Position numbers and translations under genes: made by a program. From the NCBI GenBank assembly GCA_965601825.1, contig OZ271839.1, positions 3,348,001-3,412,000 of the forward strand: a DNA stretch of 64,000 bases. The letters are read 5' to 3'. The number at the start of each line of letters is the position of its first letter. The stretch's first letter is position 1. The DNA is from HXMU1420-13 sp965601825 (GTDB taxonomy: Bacteria > Bacteroidota > Rhodothermia > Balneolales > Balneolaceae). The notes under the pieces were generated by a model, which was given only the letters and a program-made list of their open reading frames with translations, made no database searches and was not told the origin of the DNA. Positions 17,861 through 26,900 of the stretch are shown here, one piece after another.

Positions 17861-18877
17861 ATGAATTTATCTACGCGATACTTAGGTTTAAAACTTGAAC
17901 ATCCTTTAGTGGCTTCTGCTTCACCGCTTACTAAGTCATTCGAAGGCATAATGAACCTCGCAGCGGCAAATCCGGCTGCTATTGTGATGCACTCTTTATT
18001 TGAAGAACAATTGAATGAGTCTAGCAACGAACTGGATCATTACATGAGTTATGGAACTGAGAGTTTTGGTGAAGCACTTACCTATTTCCCTGAAATTGAT
18101 TCTTTTGATGTTGGCCCTGATTTATATCTGGAGCATATCGAAAAAGCGAAACGTAATACTGAGATTCCTATCATAGGAAGCTTAAATGGTTCTTCTAAAG
18201 GTGGCTGGATTAATTTTGCGAAGATGATTGAAGAAGCAGGTGCTGATGCACTTGAACTAAATATCTATCACATTCCAACAGATCCACTTATAGAAAGTAG
18301 CGACGTTGAAGAAATGTATTTAGAAACTGTTCGTGATGTGGTCGATTCTGTTATGATTCCTGTTTCTGTGAAACTGGGACCTTTTTTCTCATCCATTCCA
18401 AATATTTGTATGAAGATGAGTCGAATTGGAGTGAAAGGATTCGTTCTATTTAATCGATTCTATCAACCAGATATTGATATCGAACATCTGGAAGTTGCCC
18501 CAAACCTCACTTTAAGTACTTCCAACGACCTTCGACTTCCACTCCGTTGGGTAGCCATTCTACATGATCGCATTGACGCTGATTTTGCAATAAGTTCGGG
18601 TGTACACAATGCCAACGATGTATTGAAAGGAATGATGGCCGGTGCAAATGTTACCATGATGGCAGCTGAATTACTGAAGTATGGCGTTGATCGATTAGGA
18701 AGCATTAAACGCGAAATGGAATTATGGATGGAAGAACATGAATACTCTTCCATCGAACAAATGAGAGGATCAATGAGCCAGCGAAAAGTTCTGGATCCTG
18801 CTTCTTTTGAACGTTCGAATTACATGAAAATCCTTAATTCTTATAAACAAGACCCAACCGGAAAACTACTCTGGTAG
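17861..18877 (+). CDS. Dihydroorotate dehydrogenase-like flavoprotein, copy 1
   Basis: 338 residues, a TIM-barrel FMN protein of the DHOD/PreA superfamily. The N-terminus S-T-R-Y-L-G-L-K-L-E-H-P-L-V is typical, and V-K-L-G-P-F and S-S-G-V-H are FMN-side segments. The signature E-L-N-x-S-C-P-N of true DHODs is replaced by E-L-N-I-Y-H-I-P-T-D, so orotate formation is unlikely. A good AAGGAG Shine-Dalgarno precedes the ATG, 9 bases after nifJ. Position directly behind PFOR suggests it uses or supplies low-potential electrons or acts on a linked substrate (inference). The next gene is a paralogue with the same altered motif. Confidence 0.85.
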   Translation: MNLSTRYLGLKLEHPLVASASPLTKSFEGIMNLAAANPAAIVMHSLFEEQLNESSNELDHYMSYGTESFGEALTYFPEIDSFDVGPDLYLEHIEKAKRNTEIPIIGSLNGSSKGGWINFAKMIEEAGADALELNIYHIPTDPLIESSDVEEMYLETVRDVVDSVMIPVSVKLGPFFSSIPNICMKMSRIGVKGFVLFNRFYQPDIDIEHLEVAPNLTLSTSNDLRLPLRWVAILHDRIDADFAISSGVHNANDVLKGMMAGANVTMMAAELLKYGVDRLGSIKREMELWMEEHEYSSIEQMRGSMSQRKVLDPASFERSNYMKILNSYKQDPTGKLLW

Positions 18878-18964
18878 AATAACTTAGCTTAAATTTTTCG
18901 TCCAAATAGTGCACTTACTTTTCTCTGATTCTTGTCGATACATATTATAAATCGGATAATAAGA

Positions 18965-19999
18965 ATGGATTTAAGTACACGCTATTTAGGCTTGGAGTTG
19001 GAGAACCCTATCGTCGTTGCACCATCTCCCATCACAAAAAAGTTTGAAGGAATACTTCAACTAGCGGAACAGGGTCCGGGAGCCATTGTCTTACACTCTT
19101 TATTCGAAGAACAGATTGTTCACCATCAATTAAAAGATGGTTACGACACCTATCCCATCATCAAAAGATTAAAAGAAAAATATCCTTACTACCCCGATTT
19201 TGATGAATTCCCGGTTAAACCAAAACAGTATCTTGAATTCATAAAAAATGCGAAAGCGCAAACAAATGTACCAATTATAGCGAGCGTGAATGGCATAAAT
19301 AATGGCGATTGGCTTCGTTTTTTAAAAGATATTGAAGAGGCAGGAGCAGATGCTATTGAGTTGAATATCTATTTTATCCCCACCGATTCCGATCAACTCA
19401 GCTTTTCAATTGAAGAGATGTATATCGACCTGATAAACGAAGTCACTGAAATCGTTAAAATTCCAATTGCAGTAAAATTGGGTCCATATCTCACCAATAT
19501 TGCGAATATGTGTAAACGCATGCATAATGCAGGTGCAAAGGGATTTGTGTTATTTAATCAATTCTTCCAGCCTGATTTGGATATTGAGAATATGACTCAC
19601 TTACCAAAAGTTGAGTTAACTACCTCTCGCTCATTATTACTACCCCTAAGATATACTGCCATTCTTTACTATGGCCTTCAATTTGATATTTCCATTAGCT
19701 CAGGTGTTCATACTGTTGAAGATATTGCTAAATCAATATTGGCTGGTGCGACTACTGTACAAATGGCATCAGAGATTTTAGCTAATGGAAAAGAACGTAT
19801 TCATCAACTTCGCTATGAACTCATGAAATGGATGTTCCAGCATGGTTACCGTGATCTTAGAGAGATGAGAGGAAAACTAAGTCAAAACAGCTGTAAAGAT
19901 ACTTTCAACTTTGAACGAGCATATTATATGCGTTCACTTGCTTCTTATAAAATGTTGACTGACGAAGAACGTGAACAACAGCAAAGCGAAGCTAGCTAG
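18965..19999 (+). CDS. Dihydroorotate dehydrogenase-like flavoprotein, copy 2
   Basis: 344 residues from ATG 18965 (M-D-L-S-T-R-Y-L-G-L-E-L-E-N-P-I-V); the frame is open 11 codons further up, but alignment with the preceding paralogue fixes this start. Same TIM-barrel FMN family and the same substitution (E-L-N-I-Y-F-I-P-T-D instead of E-L-N-x-S-C-P-N). About half of the residues appear identical to copy 1, so this is an older tandem duplication with both copies intact. Likely in the nifJ transcription unit, though the 87-base gap before it could hold its own promoter. The specific reaction is unknown. Confidence 0.83.
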   Translation: MDLSTRYLGLELENPIVVAPSPITKKFEGILQLAEQGPGAIVLHSLFEEQIVHHQLKDGYDTYPIIKRLKEKYPYYPDFDEFPVKPKQYLEFIKNAKAQTNVPIIASVNGINNGDWLRFLKDIEEAGADAIELNIYFIPTDSDQLSFSIEEMYIDLINEVTEIVKIPIAVKLGPYLTNIANMCKRMHNAGAKGFVLFNQFFQPDLDIENMTHLPKVELTTSRSLLLPLRYTAILYYGLQFDISISSGVHTVEDIAKSILAGATTVQMASEILANGKERIHQLRYELMKWMFQHGYRDLREMRGKLSQNSCKDTFNFERAYYMRSLASYKMLTDEEREQQQSEAS

Positions 20000-20013
20000 G
20001 TTTAGATTTAGGA

Positions 20014-20050
20014 ATAATAAAAAAGCCCACATTTTGAAAATGGGGCTTGA
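20014..20050 (-). terminator. Intrinsic terminator of the cytochrome c-YceI-barrel operon
   Basis: AAGCCCACATTTT-G-AAAATGGGGCTT (20023-20048) forms a ~12-bp stem with one bulge. On the minus strand it is followed by CTTTTTTATTATT, a U-tract, so it serves the operon ending at 20087; the stem may also stop plus-strand transcripts. Confidence 0.75.
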
Positions 20051-20086
20051 ATATCTCTCTTGATCTACACTCAATAATATTATCAT

Positions 20087-20941
20087 TTATAAGCCAAATA
20101 CTCGATTAACGTTGAATCCGAGTCTAAAATCTCTGGCAAAGAAATCGTCGGTAGTTCTAGCCAACAAATGTTGTTCGGTGAACCAATTCCCGTTCATAAA
20201 AAACATTTGAAATACGTGTCCTCCTGTATCAATCTGCCATGAAATGGCCATCGGATTCTTTAATCCTTCGGTCTTATCTCCAATTAACCCGAAATATTCG
20301 AAAGAAAAAGAATGTTTCATACTTACTCGGTATTCACCTCCAAACCCGGCACCGAAATGAGTATGCTTTGGATTCTGATCTTCCGTTTCAATGACTACCG
20401 TATTAAAATGGGAAACCATTGGTGTGAATTGTAAACTCAATTTATCACTAAACTTTCTTGCAACAGCAATTGAACCAAACATATTTAGTCGGTCTTTATT
20501 TGAAAAATCAAAGCGCCTCTCTTCTTGTGTATTAATTCCAATATCACCTTTTATTGAAACCTCAACCGGGATTTTATCAGATTTCATTTGTTGGATTAAG
20601 GTATACTTAAATCTTAAGTCAACATTATCCTCTCGGCTTGTTCTTCCGATGCCAACTGAAAGACGATCAGTGATTCCATAATCAAAACCCAAACGAACAG
20701 CTGCACCTTGATCAAGCCCCCAAAATTCTTCGACTCCACTACTAACCAGACCAAAATTATGCATGATGGTACTGTTCATGTTGTTCTTCTGAAGATTTGA
20801 GGTAGTTGCCATTGAGATCAATGACATCGTTAAAAACACTTCTACAGGTTCGTCTGTAACCGTACGTCGCCTTTCCATCTGCGCCAGTGCAGAATCAAAG
20901 CTAAAGATCATAAGTAGTAAAACGATTCCTAACGATTTCAT
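20087..20941 (-). CDS. DUF5777-like outer membrane beta-barrel protein
   Basis: 284 residues with a signal peptide (M-K-S-L-G-I-V-L-L-L-M-I-F-S..A-L-A-Q) and a barrel of alternating strands: G-L-D-Q-G-A-A-V-R-L-G-F-D-Y-G-I, L-S-V-G-I-G-R-T-S, D-L-R-F-K-Y-T-L. This matches my recollection of the DUF5777 family, which often sits beside YceI and c-type cytochrome genes in Bacteroidota-like genomes. Third gene of a three-gene operon (start overlaps the YceI stop by four bases, ATGA). Function unknown; the context points to an envelope redox or isoprenoid-related role. Confidence 0.7.
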   Translation of the reverse strand: MKSLGIVLLLMIFSFDSALAQMERRRTVTDEPVEVFLTMSLISMATTSNLQKNNMNSTIMHNFGLVSSGVEEFWGLDQGAAVRLGFDYGITDRLSVGIGRTSREDNVDLRFKYTLIQQMKSDKIPVEVSIKGDIGINTQEERRFDFSNKDRLNMFGSIAVARKFSDKLSLQFTPMVSHFNTVVIETEDQNPKHTHFGAGFGGEYRVSMKHSFSFEYFGLIGDKTEGLKNPMAISWQIDTGGHVFQMFFMNGNWFTEQHLLARTTDDFFARDFRLGFNVNRVFGL

Positions 20942-21486
20942 GAATCACTATTTATTGTTAGTACTGCTTCGATCTCGATTTCTTGTTCCTGATCTACCTT
21001 TACAAATAATAACGATGGAGGTACGATATCATAATCTTCCAATCTTAAAATCCAGCCTGCACTAAGAAAGATTTCATCTCCAGTTTTAGTGAGTTCTCCT
21101 TCTATACGAACTTCTTGCTTATTCCCATGAATGGTGAAAACACCCTCTACAATTGCTGGTTGTGCAACATTACTTAATGGATCAAAGTCTGAGACAAGCT
21201 TACCAAAGAATTCACCAAAAGGGTGATTCTTAACATCCAAAGTGAGTCGCATGTCTTTATCTCGTTTCCCATTACCGGTATCCAGAGTGGCAAGGTCGAG
21301 GTAAAAATCAACAGTCTTATCATCAAGATTAATTAATCCTGTTAGGTTTTGTGAAGTTCCTGAAAAGGTATGAAGCGGTACTTTAGAGTGAAAAACCGCA
21401 GTACCGGATTCTGTGTAATAACTTTGTGTATAGCCACTTGAAACTGTAGCAAAAATAAATAAAATGGTTAGAATTGTACTTTTCAT
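20938..21486 (-). CDS. YceI family periplasmic protein
   Basis: 182 residues, signal peptide (M-K-S-T-I-L-T-I-L-F-I-F-A..S-G-Y-T-Q), then a lipocalin-like barrel with the YceI pattern: F-H-S-K-V-P-L-H-T-F-S-G near the start, the segment T-G-N-G-K-R-D-K-D-M-R, and the strand G-V-F-T-I-H-G-N-K-Q-E-V at the centre. YceI proteins bind long isoprenoid or amphiphilic molecules in the periplasm. Middle gene of the operon, 8 bases after the cytochrome gene and overlapping the barrel gene by four bases. Confidence 0.88.
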   Translation of the reverse strand: MKSTILTILFIFATVSSGYTQSYYTESGTAVFHSKVPLHTFSGTSQNLTGLINLDDKTVDFYLDLATLDTGNGKRDKDMRLTLDVKNHPFGEFFGKLVSDFDPLSNVAQPAIVEGVFTIHGNKQEVRIEGELTKTGDEIFLSAGWILRLEDYDIVPPSLLFVKVDQEQEIEIEAVLTINSDS

Positions 21487-21494
21487 ATTAGCCC

Positions 21495-21905
21495 CTAATT
21501 GTTTTGCGCACCTTCATTTATCCAGGCACGAATGGTTTGAATTTCTGTGATTGTTAAAGACCCGTTTGTCGGCATTCTTGAACCGTGCTGAGGATTTGGT
21601 TCAATTTTATCTACTAGTCCACTAGCATCAGCGTTGCCAGGAACTACTACATTATTCCCATAATTATTCCCAACACTGCTCATAAGTGCAGAATAGGATG
21701 TCAGACCAACCCCTCCACTTGCTCCATGACAACCTGCACAACTTCTATTAAAAATAGGTTGAACATCGCTGGCATAGCTTACATTTTCGATGAGCTCTTC
21801 TTCTTCACCGTTTTCCGGAGCTACAACTAAATTCTCAGTATTTGTAGAACATGCTATTCCAAGTAACATAACAAATAGCAGAGCATATTTACTTTGATAT
21901 TTCAT
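21495..21905 (-). CDS. Lipoprotein cytochrome c (single haem)
   Basis: 136 residues. A lipobox-like end of signal peptide (L-L-G-I-A-C-S-T) suggests Cys20 lipidation. One haem-binding C-A-G-C-H in the segment V-Q-P-I-F-N-R-S-C-A-G-C-H, and a distal Met candidate in S-R-M-P, as in the Planctomycete-type cytochrome c domain. A periplasm-facing electron carrier anchored to a membrane. First gene of the operon with YceI and the DUF5777-like barrel; such trios recur in related genomes. The redox partner is unknown. Confidence 0.87.
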   Translation of the reverse strand: MKYQSKYALLFVMLLGIACSTNTENLVVAPENGEEEELIENVSYASDVQPIFNRSCAGCHGASGGVGLTSYSALMSSVGNNYGNNVVVPGNADASGLVDKIEPNPQHGSRMPTNGSLTITEIQTIRAWINEGAQNN

Positions 21906-22078
21906 TGTTTAGTGATTTCGATTCAAGTTTCGATAAGAGTGAGTAGGAACGATCCCAGGTTTTGCGATTGGAATTTTCCTTTAAACAGATTAGGTAGAAG
22001 AGTTCAATATCTGTTATCAATAAAACGCCAAAAAATCACTCATTTCCGACTTTTCAGCTATTACAAATCCGACACTTT

Positions 22079-23743
22079 TTAAACGAATGTCTCTAAAAAA
22101 TCCGACGGAGTCTTACCGAATTCTTTCTTGAATCTACTGCTAAAATAGGAAGGCGAAGAAAAACCTGTTTCGTAGCAAGCTTCTGAAATATTGGATTTCC
22201 CTGTTATTAAAAGCTCTTTTGCACGATGTAAACGTACCGAGGTGATTAACTGATTCGGTGATTTGTTCGTAATTTGCTTCAGTTTTCGTTGGAGCTGACG
22301 TTCACTCATTCCCACTTCCTTACTCAGCACCTCCACGCTGTACTGCTCATCATTTAAATGATTTTCGATGCTGTGTAGTACATTCTCCAATAATGATCCT
22401 TTTAATGGAATATCATTTAAGATGTCGTCTAAGTCATCACTCTCCCCTTCGCTGATATCAAAAACAGAGAAAAGCTTTGGTGTTTCTTTTGCGCTATTAG
22501 TATCAGATGCTGAAAACTTTAATCCCGCACCTGAAAGCAAGTTCTTTACTGTTTCTGTGACATAAACTTGATTGATATTAATACGTTGAAGAAAGCTTTT
22601 GAAAAACAGGTCAATTTCTTCATTGTCAAGTGCAGCATCTTCTATCGATGATTCTTTTATGTAGATACCAATTTTGAGTTTTGTATCTCTTTTTGCTACC
22701 GATTCAACCAATGCCAAACTACAATGCGCCGCTTTACTTGGCCCGTCAAAAACCGCGATAAATGATTCTTTATCAAAACTTATAATCTTACCTCTAAACT
22801 GACCAACATACTGCCCCACTAATCCCCAGATATTCTCAGCATGTTCATTTACTAGATCTATATCAGCCTTCACAAATGTTAATAGCTGCTGATTGTGTCT
22901 TTTAACGGGTTTCATTTCTGTGATGAAAGACTTCATTTCATCTAATATCTCTTGGGTATTACCGGCCCAAAACAAGTGATCATCTCCTGGAAACTCAACG
23001 AATTTCGCACCTTCTATTCGGGATGCAATAAAACGTCCTTCCTCTATTTTCACATCGATATCATTGGTGCGCTGCATAATCAGCGTAGGCACTTTGATCG
23101 ATCCAAGAATGTCGATGATGTCGACTTGGGTATTCATTTTGGTCAGAACTAGAGCTGCAGTTGGGCTTGCCCCTGATCGAAAATAATTCGCCAACCATTC
23201 CATGAAAATAGCGTCGTTCGCTTTGGATGGAGCTAATGATTCCAGTTGCATATCTCCACTACCCCAACTGTTTTCAATCATATCATACACTTTCTGGCGC
23301 TCCTCATCCGTAGGTGCCCAGGGGTATTTTTCTGAATATCTTCGTTTTGCAAAAATCCCGAAAGCAATCAATGAAAGTGTTCTGTTGGGATAGGTAGCTG
23401 CAAAAAGTGCTGAAACGGAACCGCCTTCAGAGTGACCAAAAAGAACGGCCTTTTCTGATCCAACTGCATCCATCACCGCACGAATATCATCCATTCTTTC
23501 TTCTAAGGTTGATAACTCAACTACTCGATCGGATAGGCCTGTTCCTCTTTTGTCGAATAAAATCACTCGTGCAATTTTGCCTAATTCCTCAAAGAAATGA
23601 ACTAGCTCAGGACATGCCCACATCAGGTCGATGTTTGAAATCCAGCCGGGGATGTACACCAGGTCGATAGGACCGGAACCAAATACCTGATAAGCTATAT
23701 TTATTCTGCCACTCTTTGTGTATTCCGTGGTTGGCTTTTTCAC
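22079..23743 (-). CDS. Alpha/beta hydrolase fused to a degenerate cyclase-like domain and an AraC DNA-binding domain
   Basis: 554 residues in three parts. Residues 1-~275: alpha/beta hydrolase with nucleophile elbow G-H-S-E-G-G (Ser105), oxyanion region Y-I-P-G-W and a late G-D-D-H-L-F-W-A-G with the catalytic His. Residues ~285-390: a stretch laid out like a class III nucleotide cyclase (L-L-T-F-V-K-A-D-I ... E-S-F-I-A-V-F-D-G-P-S-K-A ... L-K-I-G-I-Y-I-K-E) but with metal/substrate positions altered, so probably non-catalytic. Residues ~450-554: AraC-type HTH (S-E-R-Q-L-Q-R-K-L-K ... F-S-S-P-S-Y-F-S-S-R-F-K-K-E-F-G). Starts with GTG. No signal peptide, so cytoplasmic. It looks like a one-component regulator whose sensor is a hydrolase. 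Monocistronic; its target is unknown. Confidence 0.8.
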   Translation of the reverse strand: MKKPTTEYTKSGRINIAYQVFGSGPIDLVYIPGWISNIDLMWACPELVHFFEELGKIARVILFDKRGTGLSDRVVELSTLEERMDDIRAVMDAVGSEKAVLFGHSEGGSVSALFAATYPNRTLSLIAFGIFAKRRYSEKYPWAPTDEERQKVYDMIENSWGSGDMQLESLAPSKANDAIFMEWLANYFRSGASPTAALVLTKMNTQVDIIDILGSIKVPTLIMQRTNDIDVKIEEGRFIASRIEGAKFVEFPGDDHLFWAGNTQEILDEMKSFITEMKPVKRHNQQLLTFVKADIDLVNEHAENIWGLVGQYVGQFRGKIISFDKESFIAVFDGPSKAAHCSLALVESVAKRDTKLKIGIYIKESSIEDAALDNEEIDLFFKSFLQRININQVYVTETVKNLLSGAGLKFSASDTNSAKETPKLFSVFDISEGESDDLDDILNDIPLKGSLLENVLHSIENHLNDEQYSVEVLSKEVGMSERQLQRKLKQITNKSPNQLITSVRLHRAKELLITGKSNISEACYETGFSSPSYFSSRFKKEFGKTPSDFLETFV

Positions 23744-23844
23744 TTCAGCTTAACCCCTATTATGAATTATTCTCTACAAATGTTGATGCCTCGACATAAA
23801 GTAAACAACAATAGAATATTGTTCTAATAGGATGAGTAATTCTT

Positions 23845-23886
23845 AAAAATAAAAAAAACCCGATCCACACTGTGAACCGGGGTTTA
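23845..23886 (-). terminator. Intrinsic terminator after the BspA-like gene
   Basis: Hairpin with arms AAACCCG and CGGGGTTT around an inner CACA-CTGTG pairing (23856-23885); on the minus strand it is followed by TTTTTTTTATTTTT. Nearly the same 30 bases recur at 29075-29105 after groEL. Confidence 0.85.
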
Positions 23887-23908
23887 CAAAATCATGCTGA
23901 ATTATTGA

Positions 23909-26900
23909 TTATTTAATCAACATCATACGTCTGATGATCGATGTTGATGGGGTTACTAATCGATAAAAGTAGGTTCCAGATGCCAAGTTTCCTGCCTGGA
24001 AAGTTGCATAATGGCGACCGGCACTTTTAAAGCCATCTACTAAAGTAGAGACTTTACGACCCATCATATCATACACTTCGAGCGTTACATTCCCAGCTTC
24101 AACCAAGTCGAATTGGATATTAGTAGAAGGATTAAACGGATTCGGATAATTTTGTGCTAAAGAAATTTCGGCCGGAATAATCTCCTCTAATTCATCCGTT
24201 TCGTTACTAGTTATAGTTCCTTCATAGAGTTCAACATTATCAATTTTCACAATTCCGGTATCAGCACCCATCTCGAAATAGACTCCGGTATTTTGAATAT
24301 CGAAGTTGGTAGCTGTAAGCTCTAATGTGAATTTTTGAGTTGTACTTGTAAGTTCCACCTCTTGCATAGCATCTGCAGAAGGTGAACGAAGACCTACCAG
24401 CATCGACCTTCCATCAAATGCGCTTGTGCCGTCGAATATTAACGTATAGGTTTCACCCTCTGTAATTTGTACTTGTTGTCTTAACTCCACAGCAGATGCA
24501 TCTCCGGCTGTTAGCACATCCCAGATAAAGAATTTGTTCCCATCTTCTTCTAATATTGGTACGAGTCCAAAACTAAAATTCACACCCCACGGTCCTGGAT
24601 TTTCAGCTTCAAAATCACCGTTAGTGAGTAAGTTATCACCCAGCTGTACAGGGCAGGTTCCCCACTGTGGTTGCCGTTCAACTTGATCTTGAAAACCAGT
24701 ATTAGAATCAAATGCGAACGGTTTTGACGTAATTTTTTCTACACACCAACCACTTAAATCTTGATTAAAAGACTCCGCTCCAGTGAACATCCTATCCATT
24801 GTAATGACAGAAGATACATTCCACTCACCAATATCTTGATTAAAATTCCTAGCACCAATGAACATTCTTTCCATAATTACTACTGATGAAACATCCCATT
24901 CACTTATATTTTGGTTAAACTCCACTGCATTTTCAAGCATTAATCCCATTTCTATAACTGAAGACACATCCCAATTTCCGATATTAGAATTGAAACTTCT
25001 GGCGTCAGAAAATGCAAGCGTCATACTTTCTACTAAACTAACATCCCAATTGGTAATATCAGCATTAAAAGCTGTTGCATTTGAAAACGTAGCAAACATG
25101 CTTTCAACAGATGAAACATCCCATGTACTTATATCTTGATTAAAACTCCCTTTATTGTTAAACAACTCGCTTAAATCAGTAACAAAACTTGTACATACAT
25201 TTGTTACATCCTGTCCTGCATTAACACGAGCACGCAAACTATCTTCACTTAGCGCTTTGTAAGTAATTCCAGCTACCACTCCTGTATCATTAAGCTGGGC
25301 GCCTTTACAGGTAATAGTTACTCCATTATCAGCAAGTTTAAAAGGTGATTCTACTTCAGGTTCAGCTATCTTCAATGTTATATCATCAATAAGAATAGTC
25401 CCTCCATTTCCCTGTGCACCACCGGCTGCAACATTGAATTGAATAAGAACTGCGTTGGCTTGCTCACTGATTCCAGAGTGTTCAAAAGTAAATGTGGTGA
25501 ATTCTGTGTTCGTTAAGCCTTCGCTATTAAGTGATGGTTTGTTCACAATATTACCACCAATATTTGTGAGTGCTGATACATTGGCAGCGGTTAGTGCTTC
25601 AGAACGTACCGCAACGGTTATTTCAACATCAGTGGCTCCACCAAAATCAATTCCGTTAAAGGCTTTTTCAACAATATATGCTCTACCACTATCTCCATTA
25701 CTATTCGTACCTCCCCACCTCATGGAACCACTACTTTCAACACCACCAGACGCTACATGTTCAAACGTTACTTCTTCCGGTCTTGCTGAAGCATCTCCAG
25801 CTTGTGTCCACCCATCCACAGAACTAAATAAATTGAAATCTTCGATTAAGGTGGTGTTGCCTGCTCCAGATCCTACAGGGCAGGTACCCCAAACAGGTTT
25901 ATTAGCTTCGATTAAGGCACTACTATCTGAAAACCTATCAGGCTCTTCGGTGATAGTGGTTACGCACCAACCGGTTAAATCTTGGTTAAATAATGTTGCA
26001 CTTTCGAACATTCTTATCATACTGGTCACTGAGCTCACGTCCCAATTTCCTATGGGTTGATTAAATGCATTTGCACCTGTAAACATCGCCGACATGTTGG
26101 TAACTGAACTTACATCCCAATTACCAATGGGTTGATTGAAGGCATCTGCATCAAAAAACATGGACGTCATGTTGGTGACCTCACTTACATTCCAGTTACT
26201 TATATCTTGATTGAACACTGAAGCACTTGAAAACATATTGTACATTGACGTAACAGAACTCACGTCCCAGTTACTTATATCCTGATTAAAGGAGCGTGCT
26301 ACTGCAAACATAGATTCCATATTAGTAACTAAGCTTACATTCCAAGTGCTTATATCCTGATCAAAGGATAGGTTACTATTAAATAAACCTGACATATCAG
26401 TAACTGAACTCACATCCCAATTCCCAATAGGCTGATTAAAGGAAGTACCATAAAACATCTCTGACATATTTGTAACCGAACTCACATCCCAGCTTCCCAA
26501 AGGTTGATCAAAATTGGAAATTTGGTAAAACATTTTCTCCATACTCTTTACGGAACTTACATCCCAGCTATTAATATTCTGATTAAAGTCAATCGCTCCA
26601 GAAAACATCTGTGACATAAATTCAACCTTACTAACATTCCAACCACTCAAACTCTGGTTAAAAGAAGAGGCACTTAAAAACATTTGACTCATATAAAGTA
26701 CGGAGCTCACATTCCAGTTCCCTATAGGTTGGTTAAAGGCGTGTGCATTTATAAACATACCACTCATATTGGTAACCAAACCCACATCCCAACTTCCAAT
26801 GGGCTGATCAAAAGCACTAGCATTATAAAACATGCTCGCCATTTCTGTAACCTTACTTACATTCCAGTTCCCTATAGATTGGTTAAAGGCTGCTGCACCA

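Noticed and set aside
25455..26060. A 201-residue open frame opposite the BspA-like gene
   Set aside because: It is the antisense shadow of repetitive coding sequence, with no ribosome site or recognisable domain.
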